Counted from the stretch's first letter, positions 26,183 to 36,021 are shown. The stretch is DNA of 64,000 nucleotides from Flavobacteriales bacterium UBA2669 (GCA_002359215.1 DEMN01000005.1:62001-126000), one strand, 5' to 3'. Notes: generated by a model not told the origin, from the sequence alone. Numbers and translations are program-made.

Positions 26183-27805
26183 ATGATGCATAAATTTAAA
26201 CTTTTAGGACTTGCTGTATTAAGTGGTTTATTAATGGGTATAGCTTGGCCTGAAACAGGAAGTCTATCCATTTTAATTTTTATTGCTTTTGTTCCGCTTT
26301 TAGTATTGGAAGAAATTATTGCATCTCAACCCGAAAAATATTCTAAGTGGCATTTATTTCTATATACCTACCTTACATTTTTAATCTTCAATACCTACAC
26401 CACTTGGTGGATTTGGTATTCTTCGGAAGCAGGAATGGTAATGGCAGAAGTACTTTATTCCCTATTTATGACTATTATTTTTATGTGGTTCCATACGGCA
26501 AAAAAGCACTTAGGGAATAAAAGAGGTTACATTGCTTTGGTAGCTTTTTGGATAGGTTTTGAATGGGTGCATTATAATTGGGAGTTTTCTCACCCTTGGA
26601 ATACATTAGGAAATATTTTTGCCAACAATCCAAAATGGATACAGTGGTATGAATATACTGGTGTTATGGGTGGTTCGCTATGGATTCTATTAATGAATAT
26701 TGTTGTTTATCATTTTTATCAGGCTTATGTGATAAGAAAAGAAAGTTTTTTGAACAATATAAAAATGGTCATAGTAATGTTAGTGTTATTATTGGCTCCA
26801 ATGATTTATTCTTATAACACTTACAGTAATTATGTAGAAACCGAAAATCCTATTGAAGTAGTGGTGGTTCAGCCAAATATAGATCCTTATAAAGACAAAT
26901 TTGGTAGAATGACTGAAGATGAACAAATTGCGAATATTTTACAATTGGCTCAATCAAAAATCACACAAAACACCACTTATGTTGTAGCTCCAGAAACGGC
27001 TATACCAAGAGGTTTTGTAGAAACCAAGCCTGAAGAAAGCAATGCTTACCGAATGTTGCAAAATTGGCTAAAAAACAATCCTCACATCACTTTAATTATT
27101 GGAGCATCAACTTACAGAGAATATAAAGCTTCCTTAGAAAAACCAACAGCAACTGCTCGCCCCGACAGACAAACAGGTGGTTGGTATGATGCTTTTAATA
27201 CAGCTTTACAACTAAAACATGATGCTCCAATGCAGATTTATCATAAGTCTAAACTAGTGTTGGGAGTAGAAAAATTACCTTACCCTAAAGTATTTAGTCC
27301 CTTAGAAAAATTTGCTATTAATTTAGGAGGAACGTTAGGCAGTTTAGGTTCCGAAAAAGAAGCTTTTAATCTAATAAATGATAAAATAAACATCGCTCCT
27401 GTAATCTGTTATGAATCTATTTACGGAGAATATTTTGGCACTTACGTACAAAAAGGTGCACATGCAGCTTTCATTATTACTAATGATGGTTGGTGGGATG
27501 ATAGCCCAGGCTATAAACAACACTTGGCTTATGGTAGATTAAGAGCTATAGAAACTCGTAGAAGTATTGCCAGAAGTGCTAATACAGGAATTTCTTGTTT
27601 TATTAATCAGCGTGGTGATGTACTACAACCAATTGGTTGGTGGCAAAAAGGTGTTATTAAAGGAGATATTAACTTAAATACTGCAGAAACTTTTTATGTC
27701 CGTTCGGGAGATTGGATAGGAAGAGTGTTGGCAGCTCTTTCAGTATTGTTATTGGTATGGAGTTGGGGAGCCAAAATAAAAAATAAAAGTAATTTTAATT
27801 TTTGA
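26183..27805 (+). CDS. lnt: Apolipoprotein N-acyltransferase
   Basis: Adds the third acyl chain to lipoproteins at the inner membrane. Start taken at ATG 26183 (MMHKFKLLGLAVL, 540 aa); the frame extends 13 codons upstream with a less likely start. Six to eight membrane segments cover the first 220 residues, then the nitrilase domain: VVVQPNIDPYKDKFG, the catalytic Glu in VVAPETAIPRG, Lys in HKSKLVLGVEK and Cys in APVICYESIYGEYF. A final membrane helix ends the protein. The many lipoproteins in this window would be substrates. Confidence 0.95.
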   Translation: MMHKFKLLGLAVLSGLLMGIAWPETGSLSILIFIAFVPLLVLEEIIASQPEKYSKWHLFLYTYLTFLIFNTYTTWWIWYSSEAGMVMAEVLYSLFMTIIFMWFHTAKKHLGNKRGYIALVAFWIGFEWVHYNWEFSHPWNTLGNIFANNPKWIQWYEYTGVMGGSLWILLMNIVVYHFYQAYVIRKESFLNNIKMVIVMLVLLLAPMIYSYNTYSNYVETENPIEVVVVQPNIDPYKDKFGRMTEDEQIANILQLAQSKITQNTTYVVAPETAIPRGFVETKPEESNAYRMLQNWLKNNPHITLIIGASTYREYKASLEKPTATARPDRQTGGWYDAFNTALQLKHDAPMQIYHKSKLVLGVEKLPYPKVFSPLEKFAINLGGTLGSLGSEKEAFNLINDKINIAPVICYESIYGEYFGTYVQKGAHAAFIITNDGWWDDSPGYKQHLAYGRLRAIETRRSIARSANTGISCFINQRGDVLQPIGWWQKGVIKGDINLNTAETFYVRSGDWIGRVLAALSVLLLVWSWGAKIKNKSNFNF

Positions 27806-27857
27806 CAGCTAATTACTATTTACTATTATACTAGCTGCTAACTTTATTTACTAAGTT

Positions 27858-29132
27858 ATGTTTAAAGAAGATTTTCTACATTATATATGGAAGTTTAAAC
27901 GCTTTAAAACACAACATTTAGTTACCACTAATGGGGAAACTATCCAAATAGTAAAGGTTGGTGTTCACAATCAAGATTCCGGACCGGATTTTTTTAATGC
28001 TCAACTTAAAATTGAGAATACCACTTGGGCAGGGAATGTAGAAATTCACTTAAAATCTTCCGATTGGAATGCTCACCTCCATCAAAAAGACAAAGCTTAC
28101 GACAATGTAATTTTACATGTAGTTTATGAAGATAATGCTGAGGTAAAAAACACCAATAACAACCTTATTCCCACATTAGAATTAAAAGAAAACATTGATT
28201 TAGACTTACTGCATCATTACCATCAACTTATTTATTCTAAAAATAAAATTCCTTGTGGAAATCAGCTAAATAAAGTTACAACATTTGAATTTAATAATTG
28301 GTTGGAGAGGTTGCTTTTAGAACGTTTAGAAAGAAAAACAATTCTTATAACTAATCACTTAAAACAGAATAAAAATAATTTAGATGGAACTTTTTATCAC
28401 TTTTTATTTAAGTATTTCGGGCTGAATGTTAATGCTATTCCCTTTGAACAATTGGCTCAAAACACACCCTTAAAAATTATTGAAAAACATCCGCAACAAA
28501 TAAGTGTTGAAGCCTTGTTGTATGGACAAGCAGGGTTTTTAAATGATGATTTAAATGATGAATATTTTCAACGATTGAAAAAAGAATATGCTTTTTTACA
28601 AGCTAAGTTTCAACTGCAAGCCATCGATAAAGTTACATGGAAATTTTCCAAATTACGACCATCTAATTTCCCAACTATTCGTATTAGTCAGTTGGCTATG
28701 TTGTTGAAAAGCCATCCCAGATTATTCTCAAAAATCCTAGAGTTAAAAGAGGTAAAATCTATTCAACAATTATTTAAAACCGAAGCATCAGCATATTGGT
28801 CAACCCACTATCAATTTGGTGTTGAAGCTAATTCCAAACCTAAAAAAGTAGGCAAAACTCTATTGAATAATTTGATAATTAATGTGGTAGCACCGTTTTT
28901 GTTTGTTTATGGAAAACAACATCAACAAGAAAAATACATCCATTTAGCCTTACAATTGTTGGAACAAACACCTGCTGAAGCCAACTCCATCATTACCAAC
29001 TGGAAAGCTTTAGGAATTGAATCCAACAATGCCGCTAAAACACAAGCACTAATTGAACTCAAAAATAACTACTGCACACCAAAAAAATGTTTGAGTTGTT
29101 ATGTGGGGAATAAACTATTAAATTCAGTTTAA
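27858..29132 (+). CDS. DUF2851 family protein
   Basis: 424-aa cytoplasmic protein typical of Bacteroidota. Family features: EDFLHYIWKFKRF at the N-terminus, VGVHNQDSGPDFFNAQL, GNVEIHLKSSDWNAHLH, and Cys residues at the end (NNYCTPKKCLSCYVGN). The last motif resembles a metal-binding CxxC cluster. DUF2851 proteins have no established function. The start lies 52 nt after lnt, so co-transcription is likely. Confidence 0.9.
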   Translation: MFKEDFLHYIWKFKRFKTQHLVTTNGETIQIVKVGVHNQDSGPDFFNAQLKIENTTWAGNVEIHLKSSDWNAHLHQKDKAYDNVILHVVYEDNAEVKNTNNNLIPTLELKENIDLDLLHHYHQLIYSKNKIPCGNQLNKVTTFEFNNWLERLLLERLERKTILITNHLKQNKNNLDGTFYHFLFKYFGLNVNAIPFEQLAQNTPLKIIEKHPQQISVEALLYGQAGFLNDDLNDEYFQRLKKEYAFLQAKFQLQAIDKVTWKFSKLRPSNFPTIRISQLAMLLKSHPRLFSKILELKEVKSIQQLFKTEASAYWSTHYQFGVEANSKPKKVGKTLLNNLIINVVAPFLFVYGKQHQQEKYIHLALQLLEQTPAEANSIITNWKALGIESNNAAKTQALIELKNNYCTPKKCLSCYVGNKLLNSV

Positions 29133-29191
29133 GAATTAAAACAAATATCTCCCCAAAAATCATTATCTTCGCATAGAATAAGCTTATTGTT

Positions 29192-29416
29192 ATGATAAAA
29201 AAAATTAAAGCCTATTTTGAGGAAAAAGCGTTTGGAGTATGTGCTTGGTGGGGTGAAAAACTTCAACTAAAAACTTCCAAAATAAGAATGTTTTTTATTT
29301 ACATCTCTTTCTTAACTTTGGGGTCTCCACTGATTATTTACCTTATCATGGCTTTTATTCTAGAACATAAAGATTATTTTAAGTTCAGAAAAAGAAAATC
29401 GGTGTGGGACTTGTAA
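29192..29416 (+). CDS. PspC domain protein
   Basis: 74-aa small membrane protein of the PspC family (phage shock response). A short amphipathic N-terminus (IKAYFEEKAFGVCAWWGEKL) precedes a membrane segment (MFFIYISFLTLGSPLIIYLIMAF), then a basic tail. In some bacteria PspC helps sense membrane stress; no other psp gene is seen here. TATCTTCG at 29164-29171 resembles a -7 box. Confidence 0.82.
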   Translation: MIKKIKAYFEEKAFGVCAWWGEKLQLKTSKIRMFFIYISFLTLGSPLIIYLIMAFILEHKDYFKFRKRKSVWDL

Positions 29417-29437
29417 AAACCTAACTCAAAAAACTAT

Positions 29438-31453
29438 ATGGAAATTCCTATTTTAAAAGACATTGTCATCATTTTAGGACTTTCTGTACTCATCATTTTA
29501 CTTTTTAACAGACTAAAAATCCCACCCATTTTAGGATTTTTAATTACCGGAATTATTAGTGGTCCACACGGGCTAAACTTAGTGAGTGCCGGACATGAAG
29601 TAGAGTTATTATCAGAAATAGGTATTATCTTCCTGTTGTTTGTAATTGGTATAGAATTCTCCTTAAAAGGACTAGTTTCCATTAAAAATACGGTACTCTG
29701 GGGTGGTATGATGCAGGTTGGAGGGACAATAGGACTTACAACACTTTGTGCTACATGGATGGGCTTACCTCTACAAACCTCCATTTTTATTGGATTCTTA
29801 TTTTCATTAAGTAGTACAGCCATTGTACTTAAAATGCTTCAAGAAAAAGGTGAAATAACCGCTCCGCATGGTAGAGTTGCAGTGGGGATATTGATTTTTC
29901 AAGATATTATTGTGGTGCTGATGATGTTGGTTACGCCACTTTTAGCAGGACAATCAGAAGACCCTGTGCATGACTTACTAATGTTGGTGGTAAAACTTGC
30001 AGGAGTACTGATAGTCTTATTTTTATTAGGAAAATATGTTGTTCCATTATTATTCAAGTCTGTGGTAAAAGCTAAAAGTAGAGAGTTATTTATTTTAACA
30101 ACTGTAGTGCTTTGTTTTGCTACCGCTTGGCTTACTTCAGCAGTGGGTTTGTCTTTGGCATTAGGAGCTTTTTTTGCCGGATTAATTATATCCGAATCGG
30201 AATATAGTCACCAAGCAACGGCTAACATCCTTCCCTTCAGAGAAATTTTTATTAGCTTTTTCTTTGTTTCTATTGGGATGTTATTGGATTTAGAATTTTT
30301 CTTTAACAACATCGTTTCTATTCACTTAATTGCTTTTGGTGTTGTAGTCCTAAAAATTATTATTTTGGTAATAACCGTTTTAGTGCTAAAATATCCTCCT
30401 AGAACAGTTATACTCACCGCACTTAGCCTTTTCCAGGTAGGAGAATTTGCTTTTTTACTTTCGGCAACAGGTATGCAGTATGAGTTAATGAGCAATACTA
30501 TTTATCAACATTTTTTAGCAATATCCATAATGAGTATGGGGGCAACACCTTTTGTTATTGATTTTTCAGATAAAATTGCTGACTTTTTATTTAAAACTCC
30601 ATTGCCTAAAAATGTAAGAAGAAGATTAAAAAACATTACCAAAAACAACGCTCATAACAATAAAATTGAAGAAGAAAATTATCACGACCACCTTATTATT
30701 ATTGGTTATGGTGTGAATGGCGAAAATGTTGCTAAAGCCGCTAAAAGAGCTAATATTCCTTATTTAATTGTAGATTTAGATCCCGCAGCCATCAAAAAAG
30801 GAAAGGACAATAATGAGCCTATTATTTTTGGTGATGCGTGTAACGATGTTATTTTAAAACACCTTCATGCTCACGAAGCAAGAGTGGTAGTTGTAGCTAT
30901 TTCTTCGCCCGAAACTACCAAAAAAATTGTGCGAAACATTAGAAATTATACCCGTACAGCTTACATCATTGTAAGAACTCGCTACATTAGCGAAATTGAA
31001 GAAAACATTAAAGCAGGGGCAGATCAGGTAATTCCTGAAGAGTTTGAAACCTCTATTGAAATTTTTACTCGTGTACTGCGTAAATATTTGGTTCCTAATG
31101 ACGATATTAAACAATTTGTAAATTATATCAGATCTAGAAATTATGAAATGCTAAGAGACATCAGTGCCGTTAATATTTTAACGGGAAAAGATGTAATGCA
31201 ATTGCGTAATGATGAAATGGAGATTGCCACTGTACATGTTACGCAAGGAAAAAATAAAATTGTAGGTAAATCGCTTAATTCTTCTGCTTTAAGAAGCGAC
31301 TATGGTGTTACCCTGTTAGCCATAAAAAGAGGTAAAGACTACATTACGGATATTGATAGCGACAACATGATTTTACAAGATGATGTACTTTATCTTTTAG
31401 GCGACCCCGACCATATTTTATTAGTCAATAAATTTTTTGAAATGGAAGGATAA
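29438..31453 (+). CDS. CPA2 family cation:proton antiporter with TrkA domains (KefB/C-like)
   Basis: 671-aa inner-membrane K+/H+ or Na+/H+ antiporter. Residues 1-385 hold about 12 membrane helices with the CPA2 motifs PPILGFLITGIISGPHGL and LFVIGIEFSLKGL. A TrkA-N nucleotide-binding domain follows near 405-520 (HLIIIGYGVNGENVAKAA, GDACNDVILKHLHAHEARVVVVAI), and a TrkA-C domain ends the protein (580-670). The regulatory domains suggest NAD(H) control of ion flux. Starts 22 nt after the PspC gene. Confidence 0.93.
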   Translation: MEIPILKDIVIILGLSVLIILLFNRLKIPPILGFLITGIISGPHGLNLVSAGHEVELLSEIGIIFLLFVIGIEFSLKGLVSIKNTVLWGGMMQVGGTIGLTTLCATWMGLPLQTSIFIGFLFSLSSTAIVLKMLQEKGEITAPHGRVAVGILIFQDIIVVLMMLVTPLLAGQSEDPVHDLLMLVVKLAGVLIVLFLLGKYVVPLLFKSVVKAKSRELFILTTVVLCFATAWLTSAVGLSLALGAFFAGLIISESEYSHQATANILPFREIFISFFFVSIGMLLDLEFFFNNIVSIHLIAFGVVVLKIIILVITVLVLKYPPRTVILTALSLFQVGEFAFLLSATGMQYELMSNTIYQHFLAISIMSMGATPFVIDFSDKIADFLFKTPLPKNVRRRLKNITKNNAHNNKIEEENYHDHLIIIGYGVNGENVAKAAKRANIPYLIVDLDPAAIKKGKDNNEPIIFGDACNDVILKHLHAHEARVVVVAISSPETTKKIVRNIRNYTRTAYIIVRTRYISEIEENIKAGADQVIPEEFETSIEIFTRVLRKYLVPNDDIKQFVNYIRSRNYEMLRDISAVNILTGKDVMQLRNDEMEIATVHVTQGKNKIVGKSLNSSALRSDYGVTLLAIKRGKDYITDIDSDNMILQDDVLYLLGDPDHILLVNKFFEMEG

Positions 31454-31470
31454 GGTACTAATATAAAACA

Positions 31471-31502
31471 AAGAAAGGCTAACCGTACGGTTAGCCTTTC
31501 TT
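31471..31502. terminator. Bidirectional terminator between convergent antiporter and rny
   Basis: A 32-nt perfect palindrome (arm AAGAAAGGCTAACCGT) between the plus-strand antiporter and minus-strand rny. It is the longest perfect palindrome I found in the window. The arm ends in AAGAAA/TTTCTT, giving a short U-rich tail on each strand. Confidence 0.88.
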
Positions 31503-31521
31503 GTATATAAAAATGTGAGTT

Positions 31522-33063
31522 TTATTTAGCGTAGTTTACAGCTCTTTTTTCACGAATCACAGTAACTTTTACTTGTCCGGGATAAGTCATTTCTGTTTGA
31601 ATTTTTTGAGCTAACTCAAAAGAAATGGTATCCGCTTGTGTATCGGTTACTTTTCCGCTCTCTACAATTACCCTTAACTCTCTACCGGCTTGTATCGCAT
31701 AAGCTTGTTCCACACCGGGATAAGTCATGCCAATGTTTTCCAACTCTTTAATACGTTTAATGTAAGATTCCATTACCTCTCTTCTTGCTCCCGGTCTTGC
31801 TCCTGAAATAGCATCACAAACCTGAACAATTGGAGAAATTAAGGTAGTCATTTCAATCTCATCATGGTGAGCTCCAATAGCATTACAAATGTCTGGTTTT
31901 TCATTATACTTCTCAGCTATTTTCATACCCAAGATAGCATGTGGCAATTCCGGATCCTCATCTGGCACTTTACCTATATCGTGTAGTAATCCTGCACGTT
32001 TAGCTAATTTAGGGTTCAGTCCTAATTCAGATGCCATAGTAGCACAAAGGTTAGCCACTTCTCGCGAGTGTTGTAGTAAGTTTTGTCCGTAAGAAGAACG
32101 GTATTTCATTCTTCCCACCATTCTGATTAATTCAGGATGTAAACCATGAATACCTAAATCAATAGTTGTTCTTTTACCAATTTCTATAATTTCATCTTCA
32201 ATTTGTTTCTGCGTTTTCTTTACTACCTCTTCAATTCTTGCCGGGTGAATACGCCCGTCTGTTACCAATTGGTGTAATGAAAGTCTGGCAATTTCTCTTC
32301 TAACCGGGTCAAAACAAGAAAGAATAATAGCTTCAGGAGTATCATCAACAATAATTTCAACACCTGTAGCAGCTTCTAAAGCTCTAATGTTTCTTCCTTC
32401 TCTACCAATAATTCTACCTTTCACATCATCACCATCAATATTAAATACAGAAACAGAATTTTCAATAGCTTGTTCTGTAGCTACCCGTTGTATGGTTTGT
32501 ACAACAATTTTACGAGCTTCTTTATTGGCATTAATTTTAGCCTCTTCAACTATATCTTTAATATGTGCTAATGCATTGGTTTTAGCTTCTTCTTTAAGGG
32601 CTTCTACCAACTGAGTTTTAGCCTCATCTGCAGTAATTCCTGCAATTTTCTCAAGACTTTCTACTTGTTTACGGTGGCTTTTTTCTAACTCCTCTTCTTT
32701 TGCAGTAACAATTTCTAATTGCTGAGATAAATTAGCTTTAATCTTAGTAATTTCTGCTTCTTTTCTCTTTACCTCTTCTAGTTGTTTAGAAGCAGCATCA
32801 CTTTTTTGCTTTGCACTGTTTTCAAGATTAGTAACCTTACGAGTTCTTTCATTAATGATTTTTTCGTGTTCTTCTTTTAGTTGTAAGAACTTTTCTTTTG
32901 CTTGAAGCAATTTTTCTTTTCGTTGCACTTCCGCTTCTGCTTTGGCTTCGTCAATTATTTGTTTGCTTTTTGATTCGATACCTTTTTTAAGAAAGGCTAT
33001 GGTAAGTCCGATGCCAACTCCTGCACCGACTACAATACCAATAATAATACTAATTACGTCCAT
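31522..33063 (-). CDS. rny: Ribonuclease Y
   Basis: Membrane-bound endoribonuclease that begins mRNA decay. 513 aa: an N-terminal membrane anchor (IIGIVVGAGVGIGLTIAFL), a long coiled-coil (30-200, rich in Glu/Lys/Ala), a KH domain (GRIIGREGRNIRALEAATGVEI, near 213-270), and an HD domain with LLHDIGK and the ILGMKIAEKY region. All elements are in the usual order and length. Gene order on the minus strand is coiled-coil gene, zapA, 6S RNA candidate, rny. Confidence 0.97.
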   Translation of the reverse strand: MDVISIIIGIVVGAGVGIGLTIAFLKKGIESKSKQIIDEAKAEAEVQRKEKLLQAKEKFLQLKEEHEKIINERTRKVTNLENSAKQKSDAASKQLEEVKRKEAEITKIKANLSQQLEIVTAKEEELEKSHRKQVESLEKIAGITADEAKTQLVEALKEEAKTNALAHIKDIVEEAKINANKEARKIVVQTIQRVATEQAIENSVSVFNIDGDDVKGRIIGREGRNIRALEAATGVEIIVDDTPEAIILSCFDPVRREIARLSLHQLVTDGRIHPARIEEVVKKTQKQIEDEIIEIGKRTTIDLGIHGLHPELIRMVGRMKYRSSYGQNLLQHSREVANLCATMASELGLNPKLAKRAGLLHDIGKVPDEDPELPHAILGMKIAEKYNEKPDICNAIGAHHDEIEMTTLISPIVQVCDAISGARPGARREVMESYIKRIKELENIGMTYPGVEQAYAIQAGRELRVIVESGKVTDTQADTISFELAQKIQTEMTYPGQVKVTVIREKRAVNYAK

Positions 33064-33142
33064 AATTTATTTAGTTAATAATGTTAATTATGTACCACTG
33101 AGTGATATTGAAGATAAGCTGTTTTACTAATTTTTAAGGCAT

Positions 33143-33339
33143 AAAAAAACCCGCACAAATTTGGCTTGGATAAACCCCAAAAAAATATATAAATAAAACT
33201 GCCAAGTAGTTATCAAACTTCCCGTGTCCGCTAAGCGAATATCCATAAAGGAGTTACAAGGGGCCTGTTTTTATCTGCTTTTGAGCTAGTTTTAATTAAG
33301 TAAAACGTTAGTTTATCAAACGAAATAAATTTGCACGGG
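33143..33339 (-). ncRNA. ssrS: 6S RNA candidate
   Basis: The 334-nt gap between zapA and rny has no ORF but shows a long hairpin-like RNA of about 190 nt on the minus strand. The 5' arm 33327-33339 (CCCGTGCAAATTT) pairs with the 3' arm 33150-33162 over 13 positions with two G-U pairs, and the 3' arm runs straight into seven Ts. Further inside, GATAAAC pairs with GTTTATC, and an apical hairpin with CGCTTAGCG sits near the middle. A closed terminal stem, large central bulge and near-190-nt length are the form of 6S RNA, which in many bacteria lies next to zapA. 6S RNA binds sigma-housekeeping RNA polymerase. Unverified by covariance model. Confidence 0.72.
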
Positions 33340-33397
33340 AATTTTTATATTTCAAATTCTCGATAAATATAATATATTGCTCTATATTTAAAGAACG

Positions 33398-33682
33398 TTA
33401 TAGTTGCTGACTGATGAGTTCATCAATCTTAATTAAATCATCTTCTACTGAGGTATTAATAAGCATACCTTTGTTTTTTATTTCCAAATTGTCCGTTGCT
33501 ATTTCTAACAACACCATTGCTAACAAGTCTTGTAAATCTTTAGTAGCATACATTTTTTTGTATTCACTAATCGATTCATTTATTTTATCTGCTGCCTTTC
33601 TTATTCCTTCTTCCTCTTTCGGTTCTATTGTCAGCGGATAAACCCTGTTGGCAATTTTTATTTTTATGGACAACTCTTCCAT
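33398..33682 (-). CDS. zapA: Cell division protein ZapA
   Basis: 94-aa FtsZ-binding protein that supports Z-ring bundling. ZapA family features: the N-terminal beta part IKIKIANRVYPLTIEPKEEEGIRKAADKIN and the C-terminal coiled coil (DLQDLLAMVLLEIATDNLE). Follows the coiled-coil gene at 33696 with a 13-nt gap and precedes the 6S RNA candidate. Confidence 0.92.
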   Translation of the reverse strand: MEELSIKIKIANRVYPLTIEPKEEEGIRKAADKINESISEYKKMYATKDLQDLLAMVLLEIATDNLEIKNKGMLINTSVEDDLIKIDELISQQL

Positions 33683-33695
33683 GAGTTATGTTTAA

Positions 33696-33980
33696 TTATT
33701 GACTAATTTTAGCAATACATTTATCTATTTCCCGTACCATTTCGTTAATTTTCAACTTCACATCTTTGGTACTTTCTTTGTCAACACTTTTGGCTAATTT
33801 CAATAATTTTAAATTATTTTCAAGAGCTTCTATTTGCTGACTTTTTTGAACTAATTCTTCTTTTAAGGCTAAAACTTTAGCAGAAAGTTGTTCGTTTTCA
33901 CTTTGGATGTGTTGATGTTTCTCAACCAATCGTTCGGTTTTCTTCCTTAGATTATTAACCAGAGTGTTTATATCTCCCAT
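33696..33980 (-). CDS. Small coiled-coil protein upstream of zapA
   Basis: 94 aa, almost wholly predicted coiled coil (heptads in HQHIQSENEQLSAKVLALKEEL and QQIEALENNLKLLK). No membrane segment, no enzyme motif. Location just upstream of zapA suggests a division-related partner like ZapB, but sequence similarity to ZapB is not evident to me. Name not assigned. Confidence 0.75.
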   Translation of the reverse strand: MGDINTLVNNLRKKTERLVEKHQHIQSENEQLSAKVLALKEELVQKSQQIEALENNLKLLKLAKSVDKESTKDVKLKINEMVREIDKCIAKISQ

Positions 33981-34096
33981 CTTTCTTCATTTTAATCTCA
34001 ATGAGAAAAAATTAATTCTCGACAAATGTAATTTTTTTACACCAAATATTGTGGATAAACGAACTATTTTTTCATCATTTGTAGTCATATCAAACC

Positions 34097-34104
34097 TACT
34101 TTTG
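34097..34104 (+). promoter_or_regulatory. Promoter -7 box for the M23 peptidase
   Basis: TACTTTTG followed by CATTG. A transcript start about 7 nt downstream (near 34111) excludes the in-frame TTG at 34107 and supports the TTG at 34149. Confidence 0.6.
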
Positions 34105-34148
34105 CATTGTTATTGATATTTCTTATTCAAACTCAAAATTTTATAGCA

Positions 34149-35864
34149 TTGCAAAAACTCATATTACTTTTTATTCTTTCAGCAAATACGCTCTCTTTTT
34201 TTGCACAAGATACCTTACCCGTTAATTATTTTCGTTCACCTTTAGATATTCCGCTTTATTTGTCAGGAAGCTTCGGAGAATTACGTTCCAATCATTTTCA
34301 TTCAGGAATTGATATTAAAACTCAAGGAGTAGAAGGACATAAAATTATTGCAGTGGCAGATGGGTATGTTTCTAGAATAAAAGTTTCTCCTTATGGTTAT
34401 GGTAATGCTCTTTACATCGATCATCCCAATGGATATACTTCTGTTTATGCTCACTTACAAAAATATAGTGGCAAAATTGCTACAGAAGTTAAAAAATACC
34501 AATATACCAACCAAACTTGGGAAATGGATTACTATCCGCCCGATACCTTATTAAAAGTGAAGAAAGGACAAGTAATTGCTCTTTCAGGAAATTCGGGTAG
34601 TTCGGGTGGCCCACACTTACATTTTGAAATTAGAGAAACTGAATCGGAACATCCGATTAATCCACTTTTATTAGGTTTTGATGTAAAGGACAATATTGCT
34701 CCACATATCAGAAAAATGGCTGTTTATCCGTTAAACAATATCAGTTTTGTCAACCAAAAAAACACCAAAGAAATTTTATCTGTTGTTGGCAGTGGAGGAA
34801 ATTACAGATTGGCATCAACCACTCCAATTTCAGCTATTGGTACTATTGGAATTGGTATTGATGTAATAGATCAGTTAAATGGTGTCTCTAACAAAAATGG
34901 GGTGTATGAGGTGAAACTTTTTGTGAATGATAGCTTGATTTATTATTCGGAAATGAACAAATTTAGTTTTGATGAAAGCAGGGCGTTAAACTCTTTAATC
35001 GATTATGAATATTATTTAAAAACAAAAAATCGTTTTCAAAAAAGTTTTGTTGATCCCAATAATCAGTTGTCTATTTACAGAAGAAGAACAAATAATGGAA
35101 ATATATTAATTGAAGACGGAAAAAATTACCTTATTAAGTATGAAATTACCGACACCTACAAAAACAAATCTACGTTGGAGTTTGCAATTAGTGGGAATAA
35201 AGCAGCGACATCTTCCAACCCGGTGATAAAAGGTACCGTAGATACTCTTTTTAGTTATTCCGACAGTAATTATTACGAAAATAAAATGGTTCGGGTGGCC
35301 ATTCCTAAAAATGCCTTATATGAAAATTTACCGTTTCAGTTTGGTGAAGGAAAACAATTGCATAGTGCTTTAACACCAACCTATCAAATTCATAACGATT
35401 ATACGCCATTACACTTACCCATAACTGTTGGAATTAAAGTAGGCAGAATTTCTGATGAACACAGAAAAAAAGCAGTTATTGTAAATATAGATGCCAATAA
35501 CAGGTTGTATTCCAAAGGTGGTGTTTGGAGAAATAATTATTTAGAAACTACATCAAAAACATTTGGTGGTTTTGCGGTAATGTTAGATACGGTTCCGCCT
35601 ATTATAAAACCGGTAAATATTTATCCCAATAAAAATATGAGTAATAATTCCAGTGTTATTTTTTCTATTTCGGATAATTTAAGCGGTATAAAAACCTATA
35701 ATTTATATATAGACGGAAAGTGGGTATTACTAGAATTTGAACCAAAGAAAGGTGTGGTCTATCACGATTTTGATAAGTTACCCAGTGGCGAACACTCACT
35801 AAAATTAGAAGTAACAGATGGCGTTGGAAATGTTGGTTTGCTGGAAATGCCTTTTGTGAGGTAA
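34149..35864 (+). CDS. M23 family peptidase (peptidoglycan hydrolase)
   Basis: Exported zinc endopeptidase of the lysostaphin-like M23 family, 571 aa from TTG 34149. That start gives a textbook signal peptide (MQKLILLFILSANTLSFFAQ); the other in-frame TTG at 34107 lies before the predicted transcript start. The M23 domain follows the signal: FGELRSNHFHSGIDIKTQG holds the HxxxD ligands, and GSSGGPHLHFEIRET holds the HxH ligand. The remaining about 380 residues form beta-rich domains (GGFAVMLDTVPPIIKP, SISDNLSGIKTYNLYIDGKW) with Ig-like character. Expected to cut peptidoglycan cross-links in the periplasm. Confidence 0.88.
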   Translation: MQKLILLFILSANTLSFFAQDTLPVNYFRSPLDIPLYLSGSFGELRSNHFHSGIDIKTQGVEGHKIIAVADGYVSRIKVSPYGYGNALYIDHPNGYTSVYAHLQKYSGKIATEVKKYQYTNQTWEMDYYPPDTLLKVKKGQVIALSGNSGSSGGPHLHFEIRETESEHPINPLLLGFDVKDNIAPHIRKMAVYPLNNISFVNQKNTKEILSVVGSGGNYRLASTTPISAIGTIGIGIDVIDQLNGVSNKNGVYEVKLFVNDSLIYYSEMNKFSFDESRALNSLIDYEYYLKTKNRFQKSFVDPNNQLSIYRRRTNNGNILIEDGKNYLIKYEITDTYKNKSTLEFAISGNKAATSSNPVIKGTVDTLFSYSDSNYYENKMVRVAIPKNALYENLPFQFGEGKQLHSALTPTYQIHNDYTPLHLPITVGIKVGRISDEHRKKAVIVNIDANNRLYSKGGVWRNNYLETTSKTFGGFAVMLDTVPPIIKPVNIYPNKNMSNNSSVIFSISDNLSGIKTYNLYIDGKWVLLEFEPKKGVVYHDFDKLPSGEHSLKLEVTDGVGNVGLLEMPFVR

Positions 35865-36021
35865 AATCTTTCTTATATTTATTTGTGTTATTTCCTATAA
35901 TTTAATCTGACTTATTTTTAAAGATAAATTATTAACTTCGCACGGCTTAGAATTCTGAAAAAAAAAGACACTAAGCAAATCTTGCAATATTTTATTAAAA
36001 ACATAACTAATAAAGAAGGGT

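Noticed and set aside
29434..29823. 129-aa minus-strand ORF opposite the antiporter start
   Set aside because: Antisense to clear membrane-protein coding sequence with no motif.
33236..33256. GGAGTTACA in the zapA-rny gap as a further copy of the leader repeat
   Set aside because: Only nine bases match; the ATGAAACGAC part, CATCTGAC and a nearby start codon are missing, and it lies inside the 6S RNA candidate.
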